A stretch of DNA of 64,000 nucleotides from Desulfococcus multivorans (GCF_001854245.1 NZ_CP015381.1:1771001-1835000); one strand, 5' to 3'; positions 39,593 to 49,181 are shown, counted from the first letter of the stretch. Program-made: numbers and translations. The notes: generated from the letters alone by a model not told the origin.

Positions 39593-40297
39593 TTACCGGG
39601 TTCTGCCGTGAACATTATCCAAGATGATCCTGATCCGATCTCCCCAGAACCTGAACGCCTCTTCAGTGGACCCCCATTTGCTGAACCGTTCCGTGAATCC
39701 CGCGCTTTTTTCGTCCTGGGCAACGGCGAGCACCTCATTCGTCACGGCGTCGAGAACCATTATCTCGGCGGTCGTCGATCCTGAACCGGACCAGGCGCCC
39801 GTGGCCCCTTTCTTGAAGATACTGATGCCCAGACCTATGGGAATCACCGAGGTGACGGTGCTCAGCTCCGGATTGCTCTGTTTGAGATCGGTAATGGCAA
39901 AACGAATCCGCAAAACATCGGGACCCGGTTTTGCCGCGATGGGGTAGGCGTCCTTGAGCGCATTGACGAGAATCATGTTGCATTTATCCGCCAGAGCCTT
40001 CATTTCCTGGGCATCGATGCCCTTATGTGCCGAATCGTCCGAAAGGTAGAAAACAACGCTGTCCAGCATAATCCTGTTGTACCGGCTGAAATCGGCATCG
40101 GGGTTCACCCAGCGCATTTTGGCCCCGCCTTCCGGACCGGGCTGCAATTTGCCGTAATAGTCCTTTAGAAAGCCTGAATATTGCATTGGGGCTGCAGGCT
40201 TGCCGGATTGCGTGCTCTGCGTTGCGCAGGCGGTCATGAGGCACGCCAGCACAATCCCAATAGCGATTGCCGGAGTTTTCCCTGTCGGTCTTATCAT
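39593..40297 (-). CDS. DUF3313 lipoprotein
   Basis: 234 aa. Signal peptide ends in the lipobox LMTACA (Cys ~24). The mature part carries FLKDYYGKLQPGPEGGAKMRWVNP and DADFSRYNRIMLDSVVF, a pattern of DUF3313 proteins, which are envelope lipoproteins of unknown role in Gram-negative bacteria. The middle contains VTSVIPIGLGISIFKKG. It lies 197 bp upstream of the RND operon on the same strand; co-regulation is possible but not shown. Confidence 0.8.
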   Translation of the reverse strand: MIRPTGKTPAIAIGIVLACLMTACATQSTQSGKPAAPMQYSGFLKDYYGKLQPGPEGGAKMRWVNPDADFSRYNRIMLDSVVFYLSDDSAHKGIDAQEMKALADKCNMILVNALKDAYPIAAKPGPDVLRIRFAITDLKQSNPELSTVTSVIPIGLGISIFKKGATGAWSGSGSTTAEIMVLDAVTNEVLAVAQDEKSAGFTERFSKWGSTEEAFRFWGDRIRIILDNVHGRTR

Positions 40298-40468
40298 GGG
40301 CTTTTCCTTTTTTCGGTGTTGATGCGTTATGGTTGTCCCTGGGGCGGTTCCCGGGAATCACTTCCTCATTTTTGCCAAGCACCCTGCCGAGCCGGTAGAA
40401 TTTGGCGGCATTCCGCATGCAGCAATAGACCGAAGCAATGGCGTTTACGTCGGCGTCATACCTAAGGT

Positions 40469-42955
40469 TCAAACTCCCTGCCTTATGCGCCAGATATCCT
40501 TGCAGTACTCCCGAATGGACCTGTCCGACGAAAACCTGCCCATGCGGGCCACGTTGAGGATGGAGATGCGGGTCCAATGCTCCTGATCGCGATAAGCAGC
40601 GGCAATCTGATCCTGGCAGTCGATGTAGGCTTGATAGTCTGCAAGCAGCATGTAGGGATCATGATTCAAAAGAGTGTCAAGCAGCGGAACGAAACGCGCC
40701 TGATGGTCCGGGGAAAAATGCCCGGAATAGAGCAGGTCGACAGCCTCCCGCAATTGGGCGTTTTCCTCGTAATACCGCCTGGGGTTGTAGCCGCGGCCCC
40801 AGAGATCGTTGACTTGATCCACCGTCAATCCGAAAAGGAAAAAGTTTTCAGGCCCCACTGCCTCCCGGATCTCGACATTGGCGCCGTCGAGGGTTCCGAT
40901 CGTCAATGCGCCGTTCATGGAGAATTTCATGTTGCCGGTGCCGGAAGCCTCCTTGCCGGCCGTTGAAATCTGTTCGGAGAGTTCAGCCGCGGGGTAGATC
41001 ATCTGGCCGTTTTTGACATTGAAGTTCGGGAAAAAAACGACCTTGAGACGTCCGGCCACGTCGGGATCCCTGTTGACCACCGCGCCCACGTCGTTGATCA
41101 GTTTGATGATCAGTTTGGCCATGGCATATCCCGGCGCGGCCTTGCCGCCGAAGATGAAGGTCCGCGGCGTGATGTCCAGGTTCGGATTCCGCCTGATCCG
41201 GTTGTAAAGGGTGACGATGTGCAGCACGTTGAGATGCTGCCGCTTGTACTCGTGGATCCTTTTGACCTGGACATCGAAGAGGGTGTCCGGATCGACGGTG
41301 TTGCCGGTCCGCTCATGAATGAGCCCGGCAAGATCTGCCTTGTTGCCGCGCTTCACTTCCCGCCAATGATTACGGAATGCCGGATCGTCCGCCAGAGGCG
41401 CGATCTTTTCGATTTCTTCTTCGAAGCGGCAGATCCAGCGGTCGCCGATGGCGCTTTCGAGGAGACCGGCAAGCTTGGGGTTGCTCAGCACCATCCAGCG
41501 TCTCGGGGTGACGCCGTTGGTCACGTTGACAAAGCGGTCGGGATAAATAGCATGAAAATCCCTGAGCACGGTCCGGGACAGAAGTTTCGTGTGCAGCTCG
41601 GCGACACCATTGATCCGATGGCCGGCCACACTGGCGAGGTGCGCCATCCGGATGCTTTTTTGGCCGCCTTCGTCAATGATGGAAAGCCGGGAAGCCAGGC
41701 CGTCATCCCCTGGAGCGTGCCGGCGGACTTCCTCGAGAAACCGATGGTTGATTTCATAAATGATTTCCAGGTGGCGCGGGAGCAGGTGGCCGAAGAACGG
41801 AAGGGGCCATTTTTCCAGGGCCTCGGAGAGAAGGGTATGATTCGTGTAGGAAAACACGTTTCGGGTAATGGTCCATGCCTCGCACCAGTCCATGTCGTGT
41901 TCATCCACGAGCAGGCGCATGAGTTCCGCAACGGCAATGGCGGGATGGGTGTCGTTGAGTTGAACGGCGAAGCTCTCGTGAAACGTATCCAGGGCTTTCC
42001 CCCGGATGAGATGAACCCGGATCATGTCCTGAAGTGCGCAGGAGACGAAGAAATACTGCTGGGCGAGACGCAGCGTTTTGCCGATTTCCGGCTCGTCGTT
42101 GGGGTAGAGGACCTTGCTGACGGTCTCGGAAACCACCTTTTCGTCGACCGCCTTGTAATAGTCTCCGACGTTGAAGGCCTGGAAATCGAAGGATTCCACC
42201 GCCTCGGATTTCCAGAGGCGCAGGATGCCGATGAAATCCTTGCGAAAGGCGGGAATCGGTGTGTCGTAGGGGACTCCCTTGATGACCCGGTTTGGAATCC
42301 ACCTGATCCGCAGACGCCCGCGCTCGTCATGGAACCATTCGGTGCGGCCGCCAAAATTCACGGTGCAGGACAACTCCGGCCGGTGAATTTCCCAGGGGTT
42401 TCCCAGGCGGAGCCATTTGTCGGTTTTTTCGACCTGTCGGCCATCACGGATTTCCTGGCTGAAGATGCCGAATTCATACCGTATGCCGTAGCCCAGGGCC
42501 GGCACGCCCAAAGTGGCCAGCGAATCCATATAACAGGCGGCAAGTCTTCCCAGGCCGCCGTTCCCAAGGCCCGGCTCCTCCTCCTGAGCCAGGAGGTCGT
42601 CGAGATTTAATCCGAGCTGCGCGACAGCTGCCCGGGTATTGTCATGTATACCCAGATTGATGAGCGCATTGCCGAGATGCGGGCCCATCAGAAATTCAGC
42701 CGACAGATAGCCGACGATCTTTCTTTGGGGATCCGCAATCGCCTGGACGACATTCATCCAATGTCCGAACATGCGGTCTCGGACGGTATATGCAAGCGCC
42801 ACATACCAGTCATTGCATGTGGCCATGACCGGCAGGCGTGCCTGGGAAAAATGGATATGGTCCAGTATGGACTTCCGGATCGCTGCGACGCTGTTTCCGC
42901 TGCGGGCATCGTTTTCGGTCGCCGGTGGGAAATCTTCCTTTGCTTCCAGTTTCAT
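40469..42955 (-). CDS. glgP: glycogen/starch/alpha-glucan phosphorylase
   Basis: 828 aa. Releases glucose-1-phosphate from alpha-1,4-glucans using phosphate and pyridoxal phosphate; cytosolic. Seen: DLLAQEEEPGLGNGGLGRLAACYMDSLATL, the loop around QLNDTHPAIAVAELMRLL, GKAAPGYAMAKLIIKLINDV and the PLP-lysine signature EASGTGNMKFSMNGALTIGTLDG. Full length. The ATG chosen follows GGGAGGTTT; a TTG two codons earlier is less well placed. Monocistronic. It implies a polyglucose reserve, common in sulfate reducers (known for several species). Confidence 0.96.
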   Translation of the reverse strand: MKLEAKEDFPPATENDARSGNSVAAIRKSILDHIHFSQARLPVMATCNDWYVALAYTVRDRMFGHWMNVVQAIADPQRKIVGYLSAEFLMGPHLGNALINLGIHDNTRAAVAQLGLNLDDLLAQEEEPGLGNGGLGRLAACYMDSLATLGVPALGYGIRYEFGIFSQEIRDGRQVEKTDKWLRLGNPWEIHRPELSCTVNFGGRTEWFHDERGRLRIRWIPNRVIKGVPYDTPIPAFRKDFIGILRLWKSEAVESFDFQAFNVGDYYKAVDEKVVSETVSKVLYPNDEPEIGKTLRLAQQYFFVSCALQDMIRVHLIRGKALDTFHESFAVQLNDTHPAIAVAELMRLLVDEHDMDWCEAWTITRNVFSYTNHTLLSEALEKWPLPFFGHLLPRHLEIIYEINHRFLEEVRRHAPGDDGLASRLSIIDEGGQKSIRMAHLASVAGHRINGVAELHTKLLSRTVLRDFHAIYPDRFVNVTNGVTPRRWMVLSNPKLAGLLESAIGDRWICRFEEEIEKIAPLADDPAFRNHWREVKRGNKADLAGLIHERTGNTVDPDTLFDVQVKRIHEYKRQHLNVLHIVTLYNRIRRNPNLDITPRTFIFGGKAAPGYAMAKLIIKLINDVGAVVNRDPDVAGRLKVVFFPNFNVKNGQMIYPAAELSEQISTAGKEASGTGNMKFSMNGALTIGTLDGANVEIREAVGPENFFLFGLTVDQVNDLWGRGYNPRRYYEENAQLREAVDLLYSGHFSPDHQARFVPLLDTLLNHDPYMLLADYQAYIDCQDQIAAAYRDQEHWTRISILNVARMGRFSSDRSIREYCKDIWRIRQGV

Positions 42956-43483
42956 GACCAAACCTCCCGATCAGCATATGTCAACGTGTTCGGGCCGAGG
43001 CCGGCACTGTCAATTTTTCCGGCTGGATGGTCCGGACGGCCGCCGTCTACGCCTATGTGCGGGTTATGGGCCGCCGCCTCCGGCTCGACTTTCCAAGCGG
43101 GTACAGGGGTGGATGAGCACCGGTGAAGTCGGTAGTCCTTTAAAGCTTGCTTCGGGCGGCCCGGAAACTCGCCGCTGAAGGGGGGTGGCCGTACCCGACC
43201 GATACCGGCATACGAATAGAGTGAATTGAACTATAAAGAAAAAATATGCTTTTGCAAATAGAAATAATTACCCAGATATATGAGGAGAATGTCCCATTTG
43301 TTTGCGGCGTGACCTGCGTTCTCAAAGTCATGCCGTGGCGGGTAAACTACGGGGGGCAGCGCTGTCCGTGCGGATGTCGGCAGGGTAGCGCATGGGGCAT
43401 GAGCGGTGTGTTTTTTTGGTGGCGAGGGGTGTGAGCTGACGGCAGGCACATGCCCGCCGTCAGCTCAATCATTTTCGATCTGA
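42956..43483. other. intergenic region between glgP and hcp
   Basis: About 530 bp without a credible gene. Base composition shifts from GC-rich to AT-rich around 43205-43300 (an AT-rich tract at 43225-43270 that may hold a promoter for glgP on the minus strand or just be spacer). The right end carries the inverted repeat listed next. Confidence 0.4.
43432..43467 (-). terminator. long hairpin 3' of hcp
   Basis: TGAGCTGACGGC and GCCGTCAGCTCA are complementary over 12 bp, with a further GGCA/TGCC pairing inside. It lies 17 bp past the hcp stop on the minus strand. There is no U-run after it on that strand, so it may be an mRNA end-stabilising hairpin rather than a classic terminator. Confidence 0.5.
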
Positions 43484-45112
43484 TTACCCCAGAATGGCTT
43501 TGAGGTCGCCCTCGGGGGTCCCGATGGGCATGATGTTGAAGTTTTCCACCAGCACGTTGAGCACGTTGGGGCTGATGAACGCCGGCAGGCTCGGCCCGAG
43601 GCGGATGTCCTTGATGCCCAGATGGAGCAGGCTCAGCAGGATGACGCAGGCCTTCTGCTCATACCAGGAGAGGATCATCGAGAGGGGCAGGTCGTTGACC
43701 CCGACTCCGAAGGCGTCGGCCAGGGCCTGGGCGATGCGCACGGCGGAGTAGGCGTCGTTGCACTGGCCCACGTCGAGGAGACGCGGTATGCCGCCGATGT
43801 TGCCGAGGTCCTTGTCGAAGAAGCGGAACTTGCCGCAAGCCAGGGTCAGGACCACGCAGTCTTCGGGCACCTTCTCCACGAACTCGGTGTAATAGTTCCG
43901 GCCCGGCTTGGCGCCGTCACAGCCGCCCACCAGGAAGAAATGCCGGATGGCCTTGTTTTTCACCGCTTCGATGACCTGAGGCGCGACGCCCAGGACGGCA
44001 TTGCGGCCGAACCCCACCATGACCGATTTGCCTTCCACGTCCTCGGTGAAACCGTCCATGGCCAGCGCCTTCTCGATCACCGGCGTGAAATCGTCGTTGG
44101 TCACGTGGGTGACGCCCGGCCAACCCACCAGGCCGGTGGTGAAGATCCGGTCATTGTAGCTTTCCCTCGGCTTCTGGATGCAGTTGGTGGTCATGAGAAT
44201 GGCGCCGGGGAAGGCGTCGAACTCACGGGCCTGATTCTGCCATGCCGTCCCGTAATGGCCGTAGAAATGGGGGTGCTTCTTCAACTCAGGGTAGCCGTGG
44301 CAGGGCAGCATCTCACCGTGGGTGTAAATGTTGATCCCTTTTCCCGCCGTTTGCTTGAGCAGGGTATCCAGGTCTTTGAGGTCGTGGCCCGAGATCAGGA
44401 TGGCCTTGCCCTTTCGGGCGCCCAGGGGCACCTTTGTGGGGACGGGGTGGCCGTAGGTTCCGGTGTTGCCGGCGTCGAGCAGTTCCATGGCCCGGATGTT
44501 GACCTCGCCGCACTTCAGGGCCAGGCCGACATACTCGTCAACGCCCACGCTCTTGTTCAGGGTGGCGGCCATGGCCTCATGGATAAAGGCAAAGACCGCT
44601 TCGTCCTGCTGCCCCAGGATGGCCGCGTGGTCCGCGTAGGCCGCGAGCCCCTTGAGCCCGTATACCAGCAATTCTCTCAGCGAGAGGAGATCCGGGTTCA
44701 TGTCAGGGTCGGCCTTGATGCCCACCTTTTCCCCCTCGGCGATCATCTCGGCCGTGGTTCCCGCCGGAGTGAAGTCTGCCGCGGCATCCGAAAAGGAAGC
44801 AGCACCGCCGGCAGCCGCCACTTTTTTCTTGAGGGCTTCCCGGTGGGCCACGCAGTCCCGGATCAGCGTTACGAAGCGTTCGGAGTCGAAATCGACGTTG
44901 GTGAGGGTGGAGAAGATCGCCTCGCAGGTGAAGCGGTTGACGGCGTCATCCGATACGCCGACCTTTCGGCCTTCCACCGCGACGAGGGAGAGGCCTTTGA
45001 CCGCATGAATCAGGAGATCCTGGAGGGCTGCCGTTTCGGGTTGTTTTCCACATACGCCGATCTTGGTGCAGCCTTCGCCTTTTGCCGTCTGTTCGCATTG
45101 AAAACAAAACAT
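43484..45112 (-). CDS. hcp: hybrid cluster protein (hydroxylamine reductase)
   Basis: 542 aa from the ATG after AAGGAGGCAACAC; a longer frame upstream is not homologous. Hcp contains a 4Fe-4S (or 4Fe-2S-2O type) centre and reduces nitric oxide or hydroxylamine, protecting anaerobes from nitrosative stress. Seen: N-terminal cluster motif CFQCEQTAKGEGCTKIGVC and hybrid-cluster ligands in HGEMLPCHGYPE, TTNCIQ, VGGCDGAKPGRNYY, ACGKFRF and VGQCNDAY. Divergent from a CRP/FNR regulator with an HcpR-type box between, so it should be induced by nitrite/NO. Confidence 0.96.
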   Translation of the reverse strand: MFCFQCEQTAKGEGCTKIGVCGKQPETAALQDLLIHAVKGLSLVAVEGRKVGVSDDAVNRFTCEAIFSTLTNVDFDSERFVTLIRDCVAHREALKKKVAAAGGAASFSDAAADFTPAGTTAEMIAEGEKVGIKADPDMNPDLLSLRELLVYGLKGLAAYADHAAILGQQDEAVFAFIHEAMAATLNKSVGVDEYVGLALKCGEVNIRAMELLDAGNTGTYGHPVPTKVPLGARKGKAILISGHDLKDLDTLLKQTAGKGINIYTHGEMLPCHGYPELKKHPHFYGHYGTAWQNQAREFDAFPGAILMTTNCIQKPRESYNDRIFTTGLVGWPGVTHVTNDDFTPVIEKALAMDGFTEDVEGKSVMVGFGRNAVLGVAPQVIEAVKNKAIRHFFLVGGCDGAKPGRNYYTEFVEKVPEDCVVLTLACGKFRFFDKDLGNIGGIPRLLDVGQCNDAYSAVRIAQALADAFGVGVNDLPLSMILSWYEQKACVILLSLLHLGIKDIRLGPSLPAFISPNVLNVLVENFNIMPIGTPEGDLKAILG

Positions 45113-45206
45113 GTGTTGCCTCCTTGTTGAGTTGATATATAAGAAAAGGGTTTTAGTGTTGTCGTTGCTGTTGGAGCCGAATCTAACCCATCGGTCCTGC
45201 CGCCGC

Positions 45207-45222
45207 ATTGACTTAGGTCAAT
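45207..45222. promoter_or_regulatory. HcpR-type operator between hcp and its regulator
   Basis: ATTGACTTAGGTCAAT matches the published deltaproteobacterial HcpR consensus TTGACnnnnGTCAA exactly. It lies about 95 bp before the hcp start and about 94 bp before the regulator start, so it can control both. Confidence 0.8.
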
Positions 45223-45315
45223 AAAAGGGACATCAACGAGAAAAAGCAGGTCCCATCCACTATAGAGAGCCGGGGTGGGGGTCGAAAACCGGTCGAATTC
45301 GAGAAAGAGGGGAGA

Positions 45316-46005
45316 GTGGATAAAATCATTACCATTATAAAGTCCGTTCCGATTTTCAGCGGACTCGAAGACGATGACATTGACGCCCTGCTGCGGATCG
45401 CGGTCCATCGCCGGTACGGCAGGGGCGAACTCATCTTTTCGGACGGAGACGCAGCCGACGGATTCTATGTCGTCGCCGACGGGAAAATTAAGATATTCAA
45501 GATGTCCTTTGACGGAAAGGAGCAGATCCTTCATATCTTCGGGCCGGGTGAGCCGTTCGGGGAGGTCCCGGTCTTCAGCGGCGAGTCCTTCCCGGCCAAC
45601 GCCCAAGCCATTGCCGCGAGCCGCTTGATTTTTTTTTCACGGAAAGACTTCATCGCGCTCATCACCGAAAAGCCGTCCCTGGCGTTGAACATGCTGGCCG
45701 TGCTTTCCATGCGGCTGCGCCGGTTCACGGTTCAGATCGAACACCTCTCCCTGAAAGAGGTGCCCGAACGCCTGGCCGCTTATCTGATGTACCTTGCCCG
45801 GGAGCAGGAATCCGAAGATCACGTCCGGCTCGAGATCGCCAAGGGGCAGCTGGCAAGCCTCCTGGGGACGATACCCGAAACCCTTTCCCGAATCTTTGCG
45901 AAAATGAGCGCTGACGGCCTTATCGAGGTGAACGGGCCTGATATCCGTCTTTGCGACCGGGAGGGATTGGCGATTCTGGCCGGTATGGACCTGGATGAGG
46001 CCTGA
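45316..46005 (+). CDS. CRP/FNR-family regulator, HcpR-like
   Basis: 229 aa from a GTG preceded by AGGGGAG. Seen: cyclic-nucleotide-like sensor barrel (FSGLEDDDIDALLRIAVHRRYGRGELIFSDGDAADGFYVVADGKIKIFKM, FGEVPVFSG), long dimerisation helix, and a CRP-type helix-turn-helix (LEIAKGQLASLLGTIPETLSRIFAKMSADGLIEV). No N-terminal 4-Cys cluster, so it is not an iron-sulfur FNR. Divergent from hcp with a matching operator between, the standard hcpR-hcp arrangement of sulfate reducers, where HcpR senses nitrosative stress (known in Desulfovibrio). Confidence 0.88.
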   Translation: MDKIITIIKSVPIFSGLEDDDIDALLRIAVHRRYGRGELIFSDGDAADGFYVVADGKIKIFKMSFDGKEQILHIFGPGEPFGEVPVFSGESFPANAQAIAASRLIFFSRKDFIALITEKPSLALNMLAVLSMRLRRFTVQIEHLSLKEVPERLAAYLMYLAREQESEDHVRLEIAKGQLASLLGTIPETLSRIFAKMSADGLIEVNGPDIRLCDREGLAILAGMDLDEA

Positions 46006-46082
46006 AAGAGCCGCTGCGAGGCCCTGCAGCTCCCGGAACGATCCGATGTCCCACCGGGGCTGCAGGAATCTGAAAACCCGAT

Positions 46083-46745
46083 TTAGTCTGAAAGGCCCAG
46101 GGCGGATTTGAATTGGGTTGCGCCGATGCGGTTCATGAACCGGGCGGTCCGCTCCCGCTTCTTTCCGTTTTCCTTGTAGTACTCCAGGGCGCGCCTGACC
46201 AGCTCGATGGCGGCATCCCTGTCGAGATTTTCCGCCAGCAGATCGCCGATTCTTGGCTTGCCTCCCGAGTTGCCGCCGAAAATGACATGCCATCCTTTCT
46301 TCGTCCCGATGAGACCGACGTCGCGAACATAGCTTTCCCCGCAGCAGAATGGGCATCCGGAAACGCCGAACTTGACCTTGGCCGGCAGGTCGATGCCCAC
46401 GTACATCTTTTCCAGCTCCAGAGCCATCCCCAGGGAATCCTGAACGCCGAACCTGCAGACGGCCGTTCCCGGACATGCCTGGGCATAGTGAACGCAGAGC
46501 TCCGTAGCCCGTCCGATGTCGGTCCCGAGGTCTTCCCAGATGTCGTCGATGACGTCGGCTTTCATGCCTACCAGGGCCAGGCGCTGGCCCGATGTGATCT
46601 TCACGATGGGGATCTCGTATTTCTGCACGACCCGCGCGAGAGCTTCCAGGGTTTCGCGGGGCACCAGGCCCACGGGGGTTCTGGGAACGATGGCGTAGGT
46701 TTCTCCGTCCCGTTGCAGGATAGCGCCTTTCGGTGTATCGGTCAT
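46083..46745 (-). CDS. small siroheme/4Fe-4S nitrite/sulfite reductase-like protein
   Basis: 220 aa from the ATG after AGGAGAAAACTAC. Seen: N-terminal ferredoxin-like half (YAIVPRTPVGLVPRETLEALARVVQKYEIPIVKITSGQRLALVG) and the siroheme-proximal cluster motifs CPGTAVC and GVSGCPFCCGES. It is about the size of the low-spin assimilatory-type sulfite reductase of Desulfovibrio vulgaris (known, ~218 aa), far shorter than NirB/CysI. It converges on the HcpR-like gene, 78 bp apart. With hcp and HcpR nearby, a role in nitrite or sulfite reduction during nitrosative stress is plausible (inference). Confidence 0.82.
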   Translation of the reverse strand: MTDTPKGAILQRDGETYAIVPRTPVGLVPRETLEALARVVQKYEIPIVKITSGQRLALVGMKADVIDDIWEDLGTDIGRATELCVHYAQACPGTAVCRFGVQDSLGMALELEKMYVGIDLPAKVKFGVSGCPFCCGESYVRDVGLIGTKKGWHVIFGGNSGGKPRIGDLLAENLDRDAAIELVRRALEYYKENGKKRERTARFMNRIGATQFKSALGLSD

Positions 46746-47071
46746 GTAGTTTTCTCCTGTGATGTTAAAGCGGTAAAAATAATCCCGGGATCGACGCGAC
46801 GGTCGACGGACATCGCTTTCATGGGTGAATTCCAAGCGGAAAGGACACATCCCTGCCGCTGGTTGCCAGCCGATTTCACCCTATGAGGGCAATCCTTTTA
46901 ATAGCCACGCTTCGGCGCATGTCAAGGGGCCGCAGACGGTGACGACCGTCGATGTCCCGATGAATTCATTTCCTGCCGTCCCATGCGGCAGCCGGATCGC
47001 TGTCGGGTGAACATGGGTTACCGCTCGATTCTACCTGGATGGACGACGTTGGGTGCGGCCCGTTAAAATTC

Positions 47072-47127
47072 TTGACAAGTCTATACCGCCATGATAACGA
47101 CATTATATGATTGAGCGCTCGTTCAAT
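47072..47127 (+). promoter_or_regulatory. promoter and TetR-like operator of the flavoprotein gene
   Basis: TTGACA (47072-47077), 17 bp, TAACGA (47095-47100), then the 18-bp palindrome ATTGAGCGCTCGTTCAAT at 47110-47127 just after the predicted start site. A repressor bound there would block elongation; the palindrome type resembles TetR-family operators. No TetR gene is in the window. Confidence 0.5.
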
Positions 47128-47218
47128 ATAAAATCCGGGTCTCACACCGTTCGAACAAAACCCGGGCGGAGCGGGGCACGTCATTCATTTTTTTAGAGAC
47201 GCGGGAGGAAACCCAACC

Positions 47219-49153
47219 ATGAGTCACTTGAAGCACCTTTTTTCGCCGGTGGAGATCGGCGGCATGACCGCCAGAAACCGGCTTCTCATGCCGGCCATGA
47301 GCATCAATTTCGGGGTGGACGACAACGGGTACGTCCAGGACCAGCTGACCGAGTATTTCGTGGCCCGGGCCCGGGGCGGCGCCGGCATGATGCTGGTGGG
47401 CGGGGGCGGTGTTCACCCCACCGGTCTCGAGCTGCCCCAGCTCCCGGCCCTTTGGGACGACGGTTGCATCCCCGCCCTCAAGAAGATGACCGATCGGGTC
47501 AAGCCTTTCGGCGCGCTGTTCGGCATGCAGCTCATGCACGGCGGGCGCCAGTCCTACCACGACAAAAAGGTGGCCCCGTCGCCCATCCCCGCGCCGGCCG
47601 TGGTCAAGGGTACGCCCCGGGAGCTCACCATCCCCGACATCGAGGAGCTGGTCGCCGCCTTCGGCGACGCGGCGAGGCGGTGCAGGGAAGGCGGCTTCGA
47701 CTTCGTGGAGATCCACGCCGGGCACGGATACCTCATCAACCAGTTCTATTCCCTCAATTCGAACAAGCGCACCGACAAATACGGCTGCGGGTCCTTCGAG
47801 AACCGGATCCGCTTTCTCATGGAGCTGTTCCGGGACATCAAGGCCAAGACCGGCGACGACTATCCCGTGGGGGTCCGGTTCAACGGCATGGACTACATCA
47901 AGGACGGCTGGACCCTCGAAGACGCCCTGAAGCTTGCGCCCATTCTGGAGCGGGAAGGCGCGGCCTATCTCCATGTCTCGGCCGGGGTCTACGGCTCCAC
48001 CGAACTCACCATTCCCTCCATGTACGTCAAGCACGGCTGCTTCGTCCACCTGGCCGAGGCCGTGAAGCAGATCGCCGGCATTCCGGTCATCACCGTGGGC
48101 CGCATCAAGTCGCCCGAGATGGCCGACCGGATCATCAAGGAGGGGCGGGCCGACGTGGTGTCCATGGGCCGCAGTCTCCTTGCCGACCCTGAGCTGCCCA
48201 ACAAGGCCATGGCCGGCGAGCTTTCCCGGATTCGCCCCTGCCTCGGCTGCTGCCTGGGCTGCATCCACGCGGCGCTTCAGCTCGAACCCGGCGGCTGTGT
48301 GGTCAATCCCGACGTGGGCCGGGAATACCAGCTCAAGGAAAACGACACCACCGACCGGCCCAAAAAGATTCTCGTGGCGGGCACCGGCCCGGCCGGACTG
48401 GGCGCGGCCCGCATGGCGGCCCTCCGGGGCCACAAGGTCGTGGTCTGCGACGAGCGCGGCGAGATGGGCGGCCTGGTGCGATTGGCGGGAAAAGTCCCCG
48501 GCCGCGGCGAGGTCATGGACATCATCAATTTCTTCAGAAACGAGATGGACCGGCTCAAGGTGGAGGTCCGCCTCAACGTCCCGCTGGATCAGGCCCTCCT
48601 GGATGCCGTGGCCCCCGACGAGGTCGTTCTGGCCACCGGCAGTTTGCCCGAGATGCCCATCATCAAAGGCCTTTTCCAGACGAAAATGACCCTCTGCACC
48701 GTCACCGACATCATGGCGGGCACGGCCATGGCGGGCGACCGCGTCATCGTGCTGGGCGGCAGCCAGGCGGCCCTGATGGTGACGGACTTCCTGGCGGAGA
48801 AGGGCAAGGCCGTGGTGGTCCTCAACCGCAAGCGTCATTTCGCCGAAGAGATGTCGAGCAACGACCGCTTCTATCTGCGGGAGCGGCTCAAGCGCGATAC
48901 GGTGACCCTCTTCAAACAGGTGTCGGTCAAGCAGTTCCTGCCCGACGGCGTCACATTCACCACCGGCGGCGACACCGTCACCCTGTCGGGGTTCGACACC
49001 GTCGTCATCTCCGAGAAGATGACCCCCATCCGAACGGCGGCGGACCTCTTCAAGGGCGCTGCCATCCCGGTCCACATCATCGGCGACGCCAAATCGCCGC
49101 GCATCATCATGCACGCCCTGAGCGAGGCCGAGGAGCTGGGCCGGACCCTCTGA
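47219..49153 (+). CDS. old-yellow-enzyme-type iron-sulfur flavoprotein (NADH:flavin oxidoreductase / 2,4-dienoyl-CoA reductase family)
   Basis: 644 aa. Domain order: FMN-binding TIM barrel (residues 1-~340; HAGHGYLINQFYSLNSNKRTD active-site loop, GRSLLADPE), Fe-S linker with Cys cluster RPCLGCCLGCIH...C (~340-365), then an FAD/NAD(P) two-dinucleotide-fold part starting KKILVAGTGPAGLGAARMAA. This layout belongs to FadH/enoate-reductase-type enzymes that reduce C=C bonds of enoyl compounds. Strong GGAGG site. Very GC-rich codons. Single gene followed by a terminator-like hairpin. Exact enoyl substrate unknown. Confidence 0.92.
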   Translation: MSHLKHLFSPVEIGGMTARNRLLMPAMSINFGVDDNGYVQDQLTEYFVARARGGAGMMLVGGGGVHPTGLELPQLPALWDDGCIPALKKMTDRVKPFGALFGMQLMHGGRQSYHDKKVAPSPIPAPAVVKGTPRELTIPDIEELVAAFGDAARRCREGGFDFVEIHAGHGYLINQFYSLNSNKRTDKYGCGSFENRIRFLMELFRDIKAKTGDDYPVGVRFNGMDYIKDGWTLEDALKLAPILEREGAAYLHVSAGVYGSTELTIPSMYVKHGCFVHLAEAVKQIAGIPVITVGRIKSPEMADRIIKEGRADVVSMGRSLLADPELPNKAMAGELSRIRPCLGCCLGCIHAALQLEPGGCVVNPDVGREYQLKENDTTDRPKKILVAGTGPAGLGAARMAALRGHKVVVCDERGEMGGLVRLAGKVPGRGEVMDIINFFRNEMDRLKVEVRLNVPLDQALLDAVAPDEVVLATGSLPEMPIIKGLFQTKMTLCTVTDIMAGTAMAGDRVIVLGGSQAALMVTDFLAEKGKAVVVLNRKRHFAEEMSSNDRFYLRERLKRDTVTLFKQVSVKQFLPDGVTFTTGGDTVTLSGFDTVVISEKMTPIRTAADLFKGAAIPVHIIGDAKSPRIIMHALSEAEELGRTL

Positions 49154-49181
49154 TGCTTCGCAAATAAGATTCGGAAAACTT

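Noticed and set aside
43246-43434. Small ORF in the glgP-hcp gap
   Set aside because: No ribosome-binding site, no recognisable fold, and composition like the surrounding spacer.
43432-43467. A classic rho-independent terminator for hcp
   Set aside because: The stem is strong but no U-run follows on the minus strand; kept only as a hairpin with moderate confidence.
47123-49114. A 663-codon open frame antisense to the old-yellow-enzyme-type gene
   Set aside because: Its protein is His/Gly/Arg/Asp-rich without any domain pattern; it is an artefact of high-GC codons on the opposite strand of a clear gene.
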